Positions 8,748 to 16,818 of a stretch of DNA of 64,000 nt are shown in pieces. The notes beneath the pieces were generated by a model. It saw only the letters and a program-made list of their open reading frames with translations, had not been told where the DNA came from and did not search any database. The stretch spans positions 4,960,001 to 5,024,000 of the forward strand of contig OZ242287.1 in assembly GCA_965207495.1 (NCBI GenBank), given 5' to 3'. Both the position numbers and the translations under genes were made by a program. Within the stretch, counting starts at the first letter, position 1, and the number at the start of each line of letters is the position of its first letter. Source of the DNA: Bin5 sp965207495 (GTDB lineage: Bacteria; Chloroflexota; Anaerolineae; Caldilineales; Caldilineaceae).

Positions 8748-8838
8748 GGGCGATTTTTCGGAGATGGATGTGTGGACTGGACATGGTCTACTCAGAACCA
8801 AAGGTATACGAGAGTTCACCCCCATTTGGGGATGCGGG
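8748..8838 (+). repeat. Tail module of the composite dispersed repeat
   Basis: Near-identical to positions 1-90 of the window: GGGCGATTTTTCGG start, GGACTGGACA in the middle, GAGAGTTCACCCCC-ATTTGGGGATGC end. The end box is an imperfect inverted repeat (CCCCCAT / TTGGGG). Confidence 0.75.
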
Positions 8839-8949
8839 CGGGAGGGGTGTTCGGTTGACGGGGGGTGCGCGCGGGTGATAGACTCTTGCGCGTGATACTG
8901 AACTGCAACGTACACTCTCACTCTTACGTATTCTTATGCAGGAGGAATT

Positions 8950-9672
8950 GTGACCGCGGTAAGCGCTGAAGCTGGGCCCCGGCCGGTTCCCGGCGTCGAT
9001 CTTGCGGGTAGTGTTCCTGTATTCGGCAGCCGACCGGGCAGTCAACTGGTAGACGGCGAATCGTTCGCCGATTTCAGCCGCAAGCGGCTTATTTTCGGGG
9101 CGTTTACACGGCTCGGTGAGACGCATGTTTACCGCGTGGACTGCAAGGCGGGCGACCGTCTGCGGGCGCAGATGTTCGCGCCTGTTCTCCCGCGCGGGGG
9201 TTCGGTTGTGCCGACGTTTGCGATCGTGGCGCGGAGCCTGCCATACAGTGCGGACACAGAGAAGCTGCCGTTGGAATTGCCCCATGGCTACAGCGCAATC
9301 GTGGCGCCGCCGCCGAGCGAGCTTTTGCAGCCGGTCAAGGATGTTCTGACCCGTGTGCATTATTACCCCGGGCCTCTGATCGACTCGCGTACACTGGTTG
9401 GCGGGCGCTGTTATCTTGTGGTCTGGACGCCGCACAACCGGATGGGAAAGTATGTGATCTCGATCGGCCATCGCTGGCATCTGCGTTGGAGCTATTGGGC
9501 GCAATTGCCACTGTACTGGTGGCGGATACGGGGCTGGTTCGGTCTGAGCCGTGCGGCTGCGCTTTATGTGCTGGCGGGGGCGCTGCTGGTTGTGCTGGCG
9601 GGGGCGGCGTTACTGCGGCGCAGGGGCGGACGGCGCCGTGCTCATTCTAATGGTACGGGCAAGGCGCTTTAG
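8950..9672 (+). CDS. Uncharacterised protein with single C-terminal membrane anchor
   Basis: A 240-residue protein with GTG start preceded by AGGAGG (about 8940-8945). No N-terminal signal peptide is visible. Residues 1-195 look like a beta-rich soluble domain (THVYRVDCKAGDRLRAQMF, then CYLVVWTPHNRMGKYVISIG, which is like the end of a PPC-type beta-sandwich). A single hydrophobic helix at about 202-222 (ALYVLAGALLVVLAGAALL) is followed by an Arg-rich tail, giving a tail-anchored topology. Next on the same strand, 122 bases away, is an ArsA/Get3-like ATPase. No family could be named. Confidence 0.65.
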   Translation: MTAVSAEAGPRPVPGVDLAGSVPVFGSRPGSQLVDGESFADFSRKRLIFGAFTRLGETHVYRVDCKAGDRLRAQMFAPVLPRGGSVVPTFAIVARSLPYSADTEKLPLELPHGYSAIVAPPPSELLQPVKDVLTRVHYYPGPLIDSRTLVGGRCYLVVWTPHNRMGKYVISIGHRWHLRWSYWAQLPLYWWRIRGWFGLSRAAALYVLAGALLVVLAGAALLRRRGGRRRAHSNGTGKAL

Positions 9673-9794
9673 CCGATTCCAATTATTCCTCAATTAACGA
9701 CAGCTATAGCAGGTGATTGAGCGGATGTCCTGGATTTCTGCGGCGGCAGGGAAACACAAGCCCGGTTCCAGTGCAATGACGAGAGGAGTAGTCC

Positions 9795-11009
9795 GTGCGC
9801 ATCCTTCTCTATTTGGGCAAGGGAGGCGTAGGCAAGACGACGACGGCTGCGGCGACGGCGCTGCGCTGTGCGCAGATGGGCTACCGTACGCTTGTGGTCA
9901 GCACTGACATTGCCCACAGCCTGGCAGACAGCCTGGACAGGCCGCTGAAGGGCGACCCGACGGAGATCACGACCAATTTGTTTGCGCAGGAGATCAATGT
10001 CCTGGAGGAAGTACGGAAGAACTGGGGCGCGCTGCAGGGTTACATGGGCAAGATTCTGCGCAAGCAGGGCATGAGCAAGACGGTTGCCGAAGAGATGGCG
10101 ATCATACCGGGCATGGAGGAGATTTTCAGCCTGCTGCATATTTTCCGCTATGCGACGACGGATGAATTTGATCGGGTGATTGTAGATGCGGCGCCGACGG
10201 GCGAGTCGATGCGGTTGCTGGCGATGCCGGAGAGTTTCCAGTGGTATGTTGAGCGCTTCTTCGGGTGGGGAGAGACGGCGATGCGATTGACCGGCGGGCT
10301 GTTGGGGCGGTTGATGCCGGAGCAGGACGCGCTGGCCAGTCTGCCCAAGCTGGTTGATGATGTTAAGGCGTTGCAAGAGGTCCTGAGCGATCCAGAGACC
10401 ACCAGCTACCGGGTCGTGATCAATCCTGAGAAGATGGTGATCAAGGAGGGGGCCCGGGCAGTAACCTATCTGTCCCTATTCGGATGTCCGGTGGATGCGG
10501 TGGTGGTCAACCGAATTCTGCCGGGTGTGAGGTCGGACGAGGAAACGGGCCGGCGAGCCGGGGAAGCAGCCGTTGCTGCGCCGAGCAATGATCTTTATCT
10601 GCGTCAACTTCAGGAGCACCAGGCCCGCTACCTGGTTGAGATTGAGCGGGATTTCTACCCGTTGCCGATTCTGTACAGTAGCTGGCGCAGCGAGGAGGTT
10701 GTCGGTTTCGCGCCATTGCGGTCGTTAGCGGATGAGCTGTACGGTGAGAGGGATCCGGGCGAGGTGATGTTTGTGGGTCAGGCGCAGGAGATCGAGGAGG
10801 AGGGCAACGACTTCATCCTCAAACTGCCTTTGCCCCACATTGAATTGGACAAGATCCGTTTGACGAAACGGGGCGACGAGCTTTTTATTTCGATCGGCAA
10901 CTTCAAGCGTGAATATCTACTGCCGGCGGTCCTGGCGCAACGGGACGCCAGCGGCGCGGTCTTCGCCGGGGGAATTCTGCGCATCCGTTTTCCCTGCAGT
11001 ATCCAGTAG
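9795..11009 (+). CDS. ArsA/Get3-like ATPase with C-terminal HSP20-like domain
   Basis: A 404-residue P-loop ATPase. The deviant Walker A is GKGGVGKTT at residues 8-16 with the signature Lys at 9 and P-loop Lys at 14. Switch-like segments STDIAHSLADSL and DAAPTGESMR follow the Get3/ArsA pattern. After about residue 325 comes a small alpha-crystallin-like beta domain (DFILKLPLPHIELDKI to GGILRIRF), as in the bacterial ArsA-HSP20 type. It has one ATPase half, not the two of arsenite-pump ArsA, and no ars genes are nearby. This makes client-protein handling more likely than arsenite export. GTG start follows GAGGAG at 7 bases. Confidence 0.85.
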   Translation: MRILLYLGKGGVGKTTTAAATALRCAQMGYRTLVVSTDIAHSLADSLDRPLKGDPTEITTNLFAQEINVLEEVRKNWGALQGYMGKILRKQGMSKTVAEEMAIIPGMEEIFSLLHIFRYATTDEFDRVIVDAAPTGESMRLLAMPESFQWYVERFFGWGETAMRLTGGLLGRLMPEQDALASLPKLVDDVKALQEVLSDPETTSYRVVINPEKMVIKEGARAVTYLSLFGCPVDAVVVNRILPGVRSDEETGRRAGEAAVAAPSNDLYLRQLQEHQARYLVEIERDFYPLPILYSSWRSEEVVGFAPLRSLADELYGERDPGEVMFVGQAQEIEEEGNDFILKLPLPHIELDKIRLTKRGDELFISIGNFKREYLLPAVLAQRDASGAVFAGGILRIRFPCSIQ

Positions 11010-11065
11010 TTGGCTGCCAGTTGACTGTATACCGGCACAGTTGGCCAGCCGCGGGACTCTGACGA

Positions 11066-11701
11066 ATGGGACTGGGAAATTTCTTGATTCGATGCATAGG
11101 CATCACGTTGGGTGGGCAGGTCGGCACCCGTATCGCGCACCGTGTGCGGCCGCGCCCGTATCCTGCGCCGCTGCGCGACCTGCTGGACCATCCGGTACGC
11201 ATGCGGTATCGCGATCCTGTGGCCACGCTGGGCCCGTTCGGCATCGGGCCTGGGGAAACCGTGCTGGATTTGGGTTGCGGTACGGGCACGTTTACTGTCG
11301 AGATGGCGCGTCAGGTGGGCAGCAATGGGCGCGTGCACGCGGTGGATATACAGGCGTCGATGGTCGAAGCGGCGCGAGAGAGGGTGGAAAGCGCCGGTTT
11401 TGCCTCACTCGTAAATTTCCATCATTGCGGCGCGTACCGCCTGCCGCTGGAGAGCGACAGCGTGGACGTTGCGATTGCGATTGCCTCGCTCTCGGAGATG
11501 CCGCAGCCTCTTTTCGCCCTGGAAGAGGTGCTACGGGTCCTGAAACCGGGTGGCCGGCTGGCCGTAAGTGAAGAGATGCCTCACGCAGGTTATGCACTGC
11601 AGCGAACGGTCCGGAAGTGGTTGCAGGAGGTGGGATTTCGCTACGGCGGGCTGCGGGGCACTCCGTTTTGCTACAGCTTACTCTACTTTAAGGACGAGTA
11701 G
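11066..11701 (+). CDS. Class I SAM-dependent methyltransferase
   Basis: A 211-residue protein with a Rossmann-type methyltransferase core: motif I VLDLGCGTGTF at about 74-84, the acidic SAM-ribose residue in VHAVDIQ, and post-motif segments VDVAIAIASLSEM and VLKPGGRLAV. The family resembles UbiE/Methyltransf_11 enzymes that act on small molecules or lipids. Substrate unknown. There is no good ribosome binding site upstream, and the gene lies 56 bases after the ArsA-like gene on the same strand. Confidence 0.75.
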   Translation: MGLGNFLIRCIGITLGGQVGTRIAHRVRPRPYPAPLRDLLDHPVRMRYRDPVATLGPFGIGPGETVLDLGCGTGTFTVEMARQVGSNGRVHAVDIQASMVEAARERVESAGFASLVNFHHCGAYRLPLESDSVDVAIAIASLSEMPQPLFALEEVLRVLKPGGRLAVSEEMPHAGYALQRTVRKWLQEVGFRYGGLRGTPFCYSLLYFKDE

Positions 11702-11755
11702 TGGCGGCGGCTTTCTGTCATTGGAACATATCTTCCTATTCGGCGGGCGGGGATC

Positions 11756-11764
11756 TGATATACT
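11756..11764 (+). promoter_or_regulatory. Extended -10 element upstream of truD
   Basis: TGATATACT fits TGn-TATAAT with one mismatch, 43 bases before the truD start. No good -35 hexamer is found at 16-18 bases. Confidence 0.4.
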
Positions 11765-11806
11765 CTTCTGAAGCGTCTTAAACAGTCGGCCAGGTGTGGA
11801 GTTAGC

Positions 11807-12916
11807 GTGGAACTTGATTTGAAGCTGCCATACAGTACAGAGGGACTGCCGGGGCTCGGCGGACAGTTGCGGGCTGCGCCCGACACATTTATCGTCGAGG
11901 AAATACCGCTATACGAAGCTTCGGGCGCCGGCCAGCATCTTTATGTCAATGTAACGAAAGAGGCGTTGACGACGCGTGAGGTGCAACGGGGGCTGGCGGA
12001 GGCGTTCGATCTGCCGTACAGAGCGGTCGGGTTTGCCGGCATGAAGGACAAGTACGCGCGGGCGACGCAGACGTTCAGTTTGTTGGTCGGTCATGTGGAC
12101 GAGAGTTTTTTGGAGGCGGCGCCGGCACGCGTCGTTGAGAAGACGCCGGTGGCGGTGAATTGGGTGCGCCTGCACCGCAACAAGCTCAAGAAGGGGCATC
12201 TGTTGGGCAACCGTTTTACGATTACGGTTACGCGGCCGTCGGTCGATGGCGAGATAGCGATGGCGCGCGCCGAGGCCATTGCGGCGCAGTTGCGAGAAAA
12301 CGGGCTTCCAAACTTTTACGGCCCGCAGCGCCTGGGACAGAACGGCGGCAATGTACGGCGGGGATGGGAGCTGCTGCGAGGCGAAAAGCGCATGGCTAAC
12401 AGGTGGCTGCGCAGCCTGCTACTTGCCAGTGTGCAGAGCCACCTGTGCAACCGTTATCTGGCGTTGCGGCAGCAACAGGGGCAGTTCTCTACGCTACTGA
12501 CAGGAGACATTGCCAAGAAGCATGACACGGGCGGCCTGTTCGTTGTCGCTGACCAGGCGGCGGAGCAGAGCCGTTACGACCAGAAGGAGATCAGTTTTAC
12601 TGCGCCCATTTACGGGCCCAAGATGTGGGAGGCGGAGGCCGAATCGGGCGAGTTGGAGCAGGAGATCTTATCAGCGAGCGGCCTCGACATAGCCTTGTTG
12701 GCCAGGGCAAAGATGATGGGTACGCGGCGGCTGGGTCGGATACTGCTCAACGATCTGTCCGTTACCCAGAAGGGAACCGACATCGTTGTGGCGTTTTCGT
12801 TGCCGAAAGGGGCGTTTGCCACGACGGTGCTGCGAGAGTTCATGAAAGTGTCCGACGACCTACTGGCCCAAGCTGCGGTGGAAAACAGCGATTCAGACGA
12901 GGATGACGGGAATTGA
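11807..12916 (+). CDS. truD: tRNA pseudouridine(13) synthase TruD
   Basis: TruD makes pseudouridine at position 13 of tRNA. The catalytic Asp lies in GFAGMKDKYARATQ (Asp 81). Other family segments are DTFIVEEIPLY near the N-terminus, RLHRNKLKKGHLLGNRF and LPNFYGPQRLGQNGGN, which flank the TRUD insertion domain. Length 369 residues is normal. GTG start is preceded by GGAG. The gene carries a C-terminal acidic tail. The Lon-domain gene follows at 62 bases and may be co-transcribed. Confidence 0.93.
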   Translation: MELDLKLPYSTEGLPGLGGQLRAAPDTFIVEEIPLYEASGAGQHLYVNVTKEALTTREVQRGLAEAFDLPYRAVGFAGMKDKYARATQTFSLLVGHVDESFLEAAPARVVEKTPVAVNWVRLHRNKLKKGHLLGNRFTITVTRPSVDGEIAMARAEAIAAQLRENGLPNFYGPQRLGQNGGNVRRGWELLRGEKRMANRWLRSLLLASVQSHLCNRYLALRQQQGQFSTLLTGDIAKKHDTGGLFVVADQAAEQSRYDQKEISFTAPIYGPKMWEAEAESGELEQEILSASGLDIALLARAKMMGTRRLGRILLNDLSVTQKGTDIVVAFSLPKGAFATTVLREFMKVSDDLLAQAAVENSDSDEDDGN

Positions 12917-12978
12917 CCGGTGATCAACGAAAAGCCCAAAGCGAAAACGAATTCTCCCTTAGGCAACGGAGTTCTACC

Positions 12979-13644
12979 ATGGAAATGCCGCTTTTCCCTC
13001 TGAATGTTGTGCTTTTCCCGGGTATGGCGCTACCTCTGCATATCTTTGAACCCCGCTATCGTGAGATGATAAACCGCTGCCTGGACGAGAACCTGGCGTT
13101 CGGGGTTGTGTTGATCAAGGAAGGCCTGGAAGTAGGCGGCGATGCGGAGCCGCACCGGGTGGGGACGGCTGCGCGAATCGTAAATGTGGACCGCCAAGCG
13201 GACGGAAGAATGAATATCCAGGTTGTGGGCACACGTCGATTTCGGATCGAGGCGTTGAGCCACGAACTGCCCTATCTCAGCGGACGGGTGCGACATTTTC
13301 CGGTAACCGATGGGGATACGAAACTGGCTGTCGAGCGCGCCCACAAGGTACGCCCCAAGATCACGCGCTATGTCGAACTTTTGACGAAAGCCACTGGCGT
13401 ACAGCTGAAATTGGACCGTTTGCCGGAGGATGCTACCAGCCTGGCCTTTCTCACGGCGATCACCTTACAGGTGCGGCCGGCAGACAAGCACCGCATGCTG
13501 GCGCTGCAGGGTGTGCCGCAGCTCCTGGAGCTGGGCAACTACTATCTGGGACGGGAACTGCAGTTGCTTGACCATATGATCAGTAGTCAGGAGGCGCTGC
13601 CGGAGATGACCATTGGCCCCACCGGGCAGTTGTTTGCCAATTGA
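12979..13644 (+). CDS. Lon-protease substrate-binding (LAN/LON-SB) domain protein
   Basis: A 221-residue protein made only of the Lon N-terminal domain: MPLFPLNVVLFPGMALPLHIFE at the start (the hallmark PLFPL and P-G segments), VGTAARIVNV and VVGTRRFRIE in the middle, and a helical C-terminal part. It lacks the AAA and protease domains. Such stand-alone proteins probably bind unfolded peptide or modulate proteolysis. ATG 12979 is used because GGAG lies 8 bases upstream; an in-frame TTG at 12913 overlaps truD and is less likely. A hairpin terminator follows the stop. Confidence 0.85.
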   Translation: MEMPLFPLNVVLFPGMALPLHIFEPRYREMINRCLDENLAFGVVLIKEGLEVGGDAEPHRVGTAARIVNVDRQADGRMNIQVVGTRRFRIEALSHELPYLSGRVRHFPVTDGDTKLAVERAHKVRPKITRYVELLTKATGVQLKLDRLPEDATSLAFLTAITLQVRPADKHRMLALQGVPQLLELGNYYLGRELQLLDHMISSQEALPEMTIGPTGQLFAN

Positions 13645-13653
13645 GTAATGTGT

Positions 13654-13692
13654 TCGGCTCGGCTGGCTGCTGCCGACGGTCGAGCCGATTTT
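13654..13692 (+). terminator. Intrinsic terminator after Lon-domain gene
   Basis: TCGGCTCG at 13654-13661 pairs perfectly with CGAGCCGA at 13681-13688 and is followed directly by TTTT. It ends the truD-Lon-domain transcript. Confidence 0.75.
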
Positions 13693-13773
13693 CCCCGGGC
13701 AGTCACAGTAGATCATTCCCAAGAGCAACCAAATCATAGCCGTCTTAGCAGACGGTCGCGAAAGGACAGAGGT

Positions 13774-14691
13774 ATGGCTACTCATCAGTTCGAGCCGGAC
13801 CATTATTTCAGCACGATCGGTTCGCATCCCCCGGTGCTGCGTGTGCAGCCGGGTGACAGCGTCGAGACAACGACGGTCGACGCCCGAGGACAGGACAGCA
13901 GCGGCCAGGAGGTAACGCCAGGCGGCAATCCGATGACCGGTCCATTTTATGTGGAGGGGGCCGAGCCGGGGGATACGCTGGTGGTACACTTGGACAAGCT
14001 GCTCTGCAACCGCCCTTACGGGTGGACGAGGACGATGGTGGCCCCCAATGTCGTGGACCCGGAGCAGGTGCCCAATATGCCGTGGCCGGCGGAGGGGCAG
14101 GAGCTGGCCAACTGGCGGGTGGACAACGAGGCGGGCACAGTGACCCTGGTGGAGCCGCAGACGAGCCTGGGGGCTTTGACTTTGCCGCTGGCGCCGATGC
14201 CGGGCTGCTTTGGGGTGGCGCCGGACAGGGGCGAAGCGATCTCGACAGCTACTTCGGGCCCTTTCGGCGGCAACATGGACTATCGCGGATTTGTCGAAGG
14301 GGTGACAGTCTATCTTCCTGTCTTTGTGCCGGGGGCGCTCTTTCACATTGGCGACGGCCACGCGGTTCAGGGGGATGGCGAGATCGTGGGCACCGGCGTG
14401 GAGATCTCTTTCGACGTTGGCTTTACGGTGGATGTGCAGAAGGGGCGGCGCATCTACTGGCCCAGGGGGGAGAACGAGGCGTATATCTTCGCTGCGGGCA
14501 ACGCTCGTCCCCTGGATCAGGCTACGCAGCATGCCACAACGGAGATGATCCGCTGGCTGGAGAATGATTTGGGAATTGATCCGGTGGGCGCGCACATTTT
14601 GATGGGACAGACGGTGGAATACGATCTGGGTAACATCTATGATCCGGCGTATACGATGATCTGCAAGATGCCGAAGGCGGTGCTGCCGTAG
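13774..14691 (+). CDS. Acetamidase/formamidase family protein
   Basis: A 305-residue FmdA/AmdA-type amidohydrolase. Family segments seen: NPMTGPFYVEGAEPGDTL, which includes the conserved GP-x-xVEGA-x-PGD; FGGNMD; and the metal/active-site region IGDGHAVQGDGEI followed by GTGVEISFDV. These enzymes release ammonia and a carboxylate from short amides. ATG 13774 follows an AAAGGACAGAGG purine stretch; the longer frame starts inside the terminator region. Substrate specificity is not readable. No transporter or urea-type genes flank it. Confidence 0.85.
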   Translation: MATHQFEPDHYFSTIGSHPPVLRVQPGDSVETTTVDARGQDSSGQEVTPGGNPMTGPFYVEGAEPGDTLVVHLDKLLCNRPYGWTRTMVAPNVVDPEQVPNMPWPAEGQELANWRVDNEAGTVTLVEPQTSLGALTLPLAPMPGCFGVAPDRGEAISTATSGPFGGNMDYRGFVEGVTVYLPVFVPGALFHIGDGHAVQGDGEIVGTGVEISFDVGFTVDVQKGRRIYWPRGENEAYIFAAGNARPLDQATQHATTEMIRWLENDLGIDPVGAHILMGQTVEYDLGNIYDPAYTMICKMPKAVLP

Positions 14692-14695
14692 GCGA

Positions 14696-14728
14696 GGAGT
14701 GAGTGAAGAGGAGTGAGGAGAGAGGGAC
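14696..14728 (+). repeat. AG-rich GTGAAGAGGAG module of the composite repeat
   Basis: GAGTGAGTGAAGAGGAGTGAGG followed by AGAGAGGG resembles the AG-rich module at 35727-35755 and 50247-50276, where it follows the GC hairpin. Here it stands alone right after a stop codon. Confidence 0.5.
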
Positions 14729-14814
14729 GGCACGGCCTGCAGATGCGGAACGTCGTCGGTTCGTCCGGCTCGGTAAGCGGGTGCGTGGGGGCCGTGATCT
14801 TCTTCCAGGTACGC

Positions 14815-14940
14815 GTTGACAGGATTGCCAGTTTTGTCAGCGGGTTGGACGGGTTCCAGGCCGGTCGCGATGCCGGCCAAGTCAGTTCCTCGGTCAATGG
14901 GTACGGCCTGATTGCCGACGCGTGTTTTGCACCGGTGATG
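14815..14940 (+). pseudogene. Gene remnant, copy A (possible terminase-like C-terminus)
   Basis: Read in frame 1 this encodes VDRIASFVSGLDGFQAGRD and then AGQVSSSVNGYGLIAD. It aligns residue by residue with copy B at 15324-15449 (FPAGRD-DDQV-SGYNLITD). The acidic pair DD of copy B is AG here, so copy A is more decayed. The pattern FP-x-G-x-xDDQV resembles the C-terminal nuclease end of phage large terminases, but the match is short and unverified. Confidence 0.35.
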
Positions 14941-14952
14941 TACGTCTGTGAG

Positions 14953-15126
14953 TTAGAACGGAGGCCCGGCTTCCCACATCTTCACCAGGATTGCCCAGGC
15001 TAGCCGCAGGACAACGGCAATCACGGCGAAAACAAACGCGTTCTTAAGAGTGTTGGCCTCCATCCGGTCGCTCATATAGAAGAAGGCCCAGACGCCCAGG
15101 ATGATTAGAGCGATGTCTTTGATCAT
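14953..15126 (-). CDS. Small two-helix membrane protein
   Basis: A 57-residue protein starting MIKDIALIILGVWAFFY, with a second hydrophobic segment FVFAVIAVVLRLAWAILV. GGAGGA lies about 9 bases before ATG 15126, which is why this start is preferred to a longer frame at 15204. It is flanked on both sides by the related gene remnants A and B. The function is unknown. Confidence 0.5.
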   Translation of the reverse strand: MIKDIALIILGVWAFFYMSDRMEANTLKNAFVFAVIAVVLRLAWAILVKMWEAGPPF

Positions 15127-15323
15127 GTGAGATGGCTCCTCCAGGTGAGGGCGGCCTCCGACGTACACCGACCGCGACACCTCATTGTATCGATAGGCGC
15201 GCACGGGTGGAACCGTTTTACGGACTGAAATCGGCCAGATTTACGGGTATGATGGGGGGCACCCGTTTTTGTGTCCTGCTGAGAAGACCGCAAGTATGGA
15301 GACCAGAGTCTGAAGCCAACTGA

Positions 15324-15449
15324 GATTCTGCTTACTTCAGTAAACTAGCCGAGTTCCCGGCCGGCCGCGATGACGACCAGGTCGAGCTTGCGACCAGCGG
15401 TTACAACCTGATTACAGATCCGCAGTTCCCACAGCTGATTTACGGCTGA
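15324..15449 (+). pseudogene. Gene remnant, copy B (possible terminase-like C-terminus)
   Basis: A 41-codon frame closed by a TGA on each side, with no start codon, encodes AYFSKLAEFPAGRDDDQVEL then ATSGYNLITDPQFPQLIYG. Natural stop at 15447. It is the better preserved of two related fragments (copy A at 14815). FP-x-G-x-DDDQV resembles the third catalytic Asp region of large terminase nuclease domains, which would make it a prophage scar. This is a weak, motif-only assignment. Confidence 0.4.
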
Positions 15450-15477
15450 TCGGCGTCGTCTGGCCGGGCTTTCAGCC

Positions 15478-16353
15478 TCACTCTTGAGCTAGCCTCATCA
15501 ATACCATCTGGCCGAGAGTCCGATCGCAGGAAATGCCTTCGAGTCCAAAGGCTTTCTCGGTGTAGTCGAGGGCATAGACCATCGAAGCTCTTGCAGGATA
15601 ATTATTTCTCGATGCGTATCCCGAATTTTCGAGAACCTCAGCGTGCCTATCCAATATGGGCAACATCTCATCAAAGGTCCAGCCGCAGGCGTCCGCTACT
15701 GTGAGAAGCATCGGCTTCAGCCTGTCCATGTAGTCCCTCCACTCGCCTTCATACCTCTCTTCCCACGGCACAGCCAATCGGTCAACCCAAATTATGGCGG
15801 AGGCGGTAATTTCAAGTTCCTCCTCAGGCGTCAGAGCTGCGGGATCAGGGGTCGGAGTTGGTATTGGTGTGTTTGTCGGCCTTGTAGTAGCTGTGGGAAG
15901 CGCTGTCGGCGTGGCAACGGGCTTCACGTCATCGGCATGGCTCGCCGTCACATAGGGTGCATAGACCCACCCTGGAGAGTCCTCGTAACTGATCTGCCAC
16001 CAGTCCCCATTGACGTTTCTGCCAGTAATCTCGAACTCCGTGCCCGTCTCGGCCGTGCCGAGGACAGCGTGGTTCGTGCCAGGGCCGCGCCGGACGTTCA
16101 TTCTGCGTTCGATAGTCAAGACCGGCTCTGCCAGTGCTGACGTTGGTGTTGCCGTCGGCTTGGGCGTCGGCGCGATCGCCGTCTCGACCGCAGCCAGGCG
16201 CTCCTCGTGGCTGTCAGTCCGATCAATCAGCCCGGCCAGTGCCTCGGCCAAGCCCTCGAGCGTGGGGCCCACCTGCTCGGCTAACGCGCCACGGGTGAAG
16301 GCGGCAAGTAGTAGGACCGCCAGCACGGTTGCGATTGTGATATAGCGCTTCAT
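15478..16353 (-). CDS. Secreted protein with bacterial SH3 domain
   Basis: A 291-residue protein. Residues 1-26 are a signal peptide (basic start, then TIATVLAVLLLAAFT and an AxA-type ALA site). A Pro/Thr linker (TPKPTATPT) leads to an SH3b domain: MNVRRGPGTNHAVLGTAETG through WWQISYEDSPGWVYAPYV. A second Pro/Thr linker leads to a helical C-terminal domain of unknown type (ITASAIIWVDRLAVPWEER onward) with two Cys residues. SH3b domains commonly bind peptidoglycan. ATG 16353 follows GGAG at 7 bases. The TPT-rich linkers are typical of Chloroflexota exported proteins. Confidence 0.75.
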   Translation of the reverse strand: MKRYITIATVLAVLLLAAFTRGALAEQVGPTLEGLAEALAGLIDRTDSHEERLAAVETAIAPTPKPTATPTSALAEPVLTIERRMNVRRGPGTNHAVLGTAETGTEFEITGRNVNGDWWQISYEDSPGWVYAPYVTASHADDVKPVATPTALPTATTRPTNTPIPTPTPDPAALTPEEELEITASAIIWVDRLAVPWEERYEGEWRDYMDRLKPMLLTVADACGWTFDEMLPILDRHAEVLENSGYASRNNYPARASMVYALDYTEKAFGLEGISCDRTLGQMVLMRLAQE

Positions 16354-16377
16354 AGAGTGTCTCCTTTTCTTTGGCAC

Positions 16378-16818
16378 CTCGGAAAAGATCCGATTTTGAG
16401 ACTTCAGTACGCCGAATAGCTGAGCTTATTCGGCCTCTACCAGTGGGGAATAGCCCTTCCCTACTGTACAGGATTAGAATTTCTGTTGGTCCAATCACGG
16501 CGTTCCCGGTTACCTGGCTACCGGAAAAAGACAGACCTGGCGGCGCGGCAGGATCATGGACCTATGCTCAGTGGAGGATAGGTCCCGGGAGCAGCCCCGA
16601 TTGTTCCGGAGTTCGGTGCTCCCCGGCAACAGGCGCAATTCACGGCCGTTGAGCCGCTCGGTCAGCGTAAGCTATGCGGGTAGATACCTTGCCCGCCGAT
16701 TGGAACATCTTATTTTAGCGACGCGGGCGGTGGAGAGGAAGGGGATTTCGTACTGAAATCGGGCAAGTTCTTAATTGCTATGGGAGGTCATCAGTCGAGG
16801 GCAATACTACCTTTTTCC
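16378..16818. other. Gap of about 440 bases without a supported gene
   Basis: It lies between two minus-strand genes, upstream of the SH3b gene and downstream of the YfhO-like gene. Short open frames exist on both strands, but none has a binding site or family resemblance. The segment CTGAAATCGG at about 16755 also occurs at about 15221, too short to name. It presumably holds the SH3b gene promoter. Confidence 0.4.

Noticed and set aside
9795..11009. Arsenite efflux ATPase ArsA
   Set aside because: One ATPase half only, an HSP20-like tail and no arsB, arsC or arsR nearby; the Get3-like reading fits better.
13465..14880. 471-codon minus-strand open frame across the formamidase gene
   Set aside because: It spans two plus-strand genes and a clear terminator, and shows no recognisable domain.
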